DNA from: Ophiosphaerella korrae
Taxonomy: Eukaryota > Ascomycota > Dothideomycetes > Pleosporales > Phaeosphaeriaceae
Reading direction: 5' to 3'
NCBI GenBank assembly: GCA_028456385.1
Contig: JALNQF010000618.1
Coordinates: forward strand, 1-19,321
DNA: 19,321 nucleotides
The notes beneath the pieces are model-generated. The model was given only the letters and a program-made list of their open reading frames with translations, did no database searches and was not told the origin of the DNA. The position numbers were made by a program, and so were the translations under genes. The first letter of the stretch is position 1. Each line of letters begins with the position of its first letter. Positions 18,210 to 19,321 of the stretch are shown piece by piece.

Positions 18210-19321
18210 ATTTATAAGATAAGTATAAGATTTTTAAGGTAGTCTTAGATTTTATCTAGAGGTACTTTATATATTGTTTAGTGTTCTATTACTTCTATTA
18301 GTCTAAGCTATTTTAAGAAGCTTTCCTATTTATTTACTAGTAAGACTTTTATAAAGCTATCTACTATTATCTCTATTAATAGAGTATATTCTACTTTAAT
18401 TTAGCTAGTAAAGACCTCTTGTCTTAGCTAATAATTATAGATATTAACGTGCTAAAGCTTAGTTTGTAGCTTAGCTAGTTCTTTAGTAATAAGCTAGATT
18501 GTTTAAGTATTATTGCACTAGATTATAATATAGTTTATAGGGAGTTTAACGTATAGTTTGTTAAGAAGTTTTAATGTAAAGATTACTTCTTTTACTACCT
18601 ACAATAGGGCTAGCAACTTAGCTTCTATTATAGAGGTAGTAACTATATCTTACTTATTTACTCTCTATATAATAAGCCTATTAAAAAGTTTAATTATGTA
18701 GCCTTGTAAACTTTTTTAGTCTATAGTATTATTAGTAAAGGAAGTATTACTAGCAACTTATAATAAGTTGCCTCTACCTAGCTAGAGTACCCTTAATCTC
18801 GTATAAGAGAAGTATATAAGTACTTAATTAGTAGCTTTATAGTAAGTAGTGCTTAGGTTTATAAGAAAATAAGCTAGTCGCAATATTATAAAAGCTATAT
18901 CTAGCTAAGTAGTTATAGTAGTAAATAGAAGTAAACTAATTTTACGTTAGTATTTATTAATCTTAGATAGTGTTACTAAACTAGTATAGGCCTTAAGTTT
19001 AGTAGTAGCTATAAGTGTGTTGTAATAGACGTGTAGTTTATCTACAAGCTAACTTATCTTATTAATATATACTGCCTATAGTAGTTAAATTATACGTTGC
19101 TCTCTATCTTAAATTACTTTAACACTAAGAAACTATTAGAGATCTATTCCTCTAGTAATAGTATACTTCTCTTTTAGAAGATTAGTTACTTACTATACTT
19201 TCTTAGTCTTCTACTTGTTATATGCGATAATAATATTATCTATATAGAAGAAGATAATAATTCTATCTTTAACTATATAGTATAGTTCGTGTAGTACTAT
19301 TTAAAAGCCTATAGCTTTAAG
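18210..19321 (-). pseudogene. Copia C pol fragment: reverse transcriptase and RNase H
   Basis: A single frame is readable from the window edge to about 18210 with no frameshift, broken only by TAA/TAG. RT has FFYIDNIIIAYNK (YIDN at 19235-19246, the second Asp lost by GAT-to-AAT), then LLKEKYTITRGIDL and FLSVKVI. The connection has KLHVYYNTLIATTK and LDIAFI. RNase H has VASNTSFTNNT, QGYIIKLFN, DIVTTSIIEAKLLALL (near 18620), IIICNNT-like sequence with TAG before CNNT, KLQTKL followed by HVNIYNY, LRQEV and DSFIKVLLVNK (near 18330). These are the standard copia RNase H landmarks in the right order. The 5' part lies outside the window. Confidence 0.92.

Larger units (their letters stand above)
17787..19321 (-). 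mobile_element. Copia (Ty1-type) retrotransposon C, continues past the window
   Basis: Read on the minus strand: the reverse transcriptase catalytic region at the window edge, the connection, RNase H to about 18220, a polypurine stretch (CCTAAAGGGG, near 18174-18184) and a 3' LTR beginning TGTTAGATAAG at 18172. The order RT-RNase H at the 3' end, with no integrase behind it, is the copia arrangement. It interrupts gypsy B. Confidence 0.87.

Overview
The window looks like a filamentous ascomycete genome (Pezizomycotina). The signs are spliced genes with short introns (GTGAGT...AG), HET and HET-NLR allorecognition genes, Fot1/pogo, gypsy, copia and LINE remnants, and very AT-rich blocks carrying the footprint of repeat-induced point mutation (RIP: loss of CpA/TpG, excess TpA, reading frames broken almost only by TAA/TAG). 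The species cannot be named from the sequence.

Layout. (1) 1-3400 is an AT-rich RIP-mutated block: a (TAG)n tract, a 200-bp LTR-like repeat, and a wrecked Fot1/pogo transposase on the + strand with a recognisable right terminus. (2) 3400-10150 is a GC-balanced island. It holds the only intact-looking gene, a three-exon CocE/NonD-type alpha/beta hydrolase (3815-5704). Next come a decayed HET-domain gene on the minus strand, a divergently oriented HET-NB-ARC (NLR-type) pseudogene on the plus strand, and a 5'-truncated Tad-like LINE tail on the minus strand. A non-coding stretch with an LTR-like segment and a 21-bp tandem repeat closes the island. (3) A 417-bp MITE with about 80-bp terminal inverted repeats and TA target duplications sits on the island edge (10065-10485). 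Its termini match the right end of the pogo copy. (4) 10500-19321 is a second RIP-mutated block containing a nest of retroelements, all read on the minus strand: gypsy A (RT/RNase H, 3' LTR at 11393-11617), broken at 15341 by chromodomain gypsy B (3' LTR, chromodomain, integrase), which is broken near 17785-18172 by a copia element (3' LTR, RNase H, RT running off the window).

How the parts relate. The hydrolase is probably functional. The HET and HET-NLR genes beside it form a decayed allorecognition or cell-death locus. The NLR is closed by eight in-frame TAA/TAG stops and apparently cut off by the LINE. The flanks are a genome-defence graveyard: RIP turned the catalytic Asp codons of the transposase into Asn, and altered YIDD to YIDN in two reverse transcriptases. 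No RNA genes or CRISPR arrays were seen. The most interesting points are the MITE-pogo terminus match with the RIP boundary falling inside the MITE, the three-level nest, the possible antisense ORF in the 3' spacer of gypsy B, and the apparent context bias of RIP.
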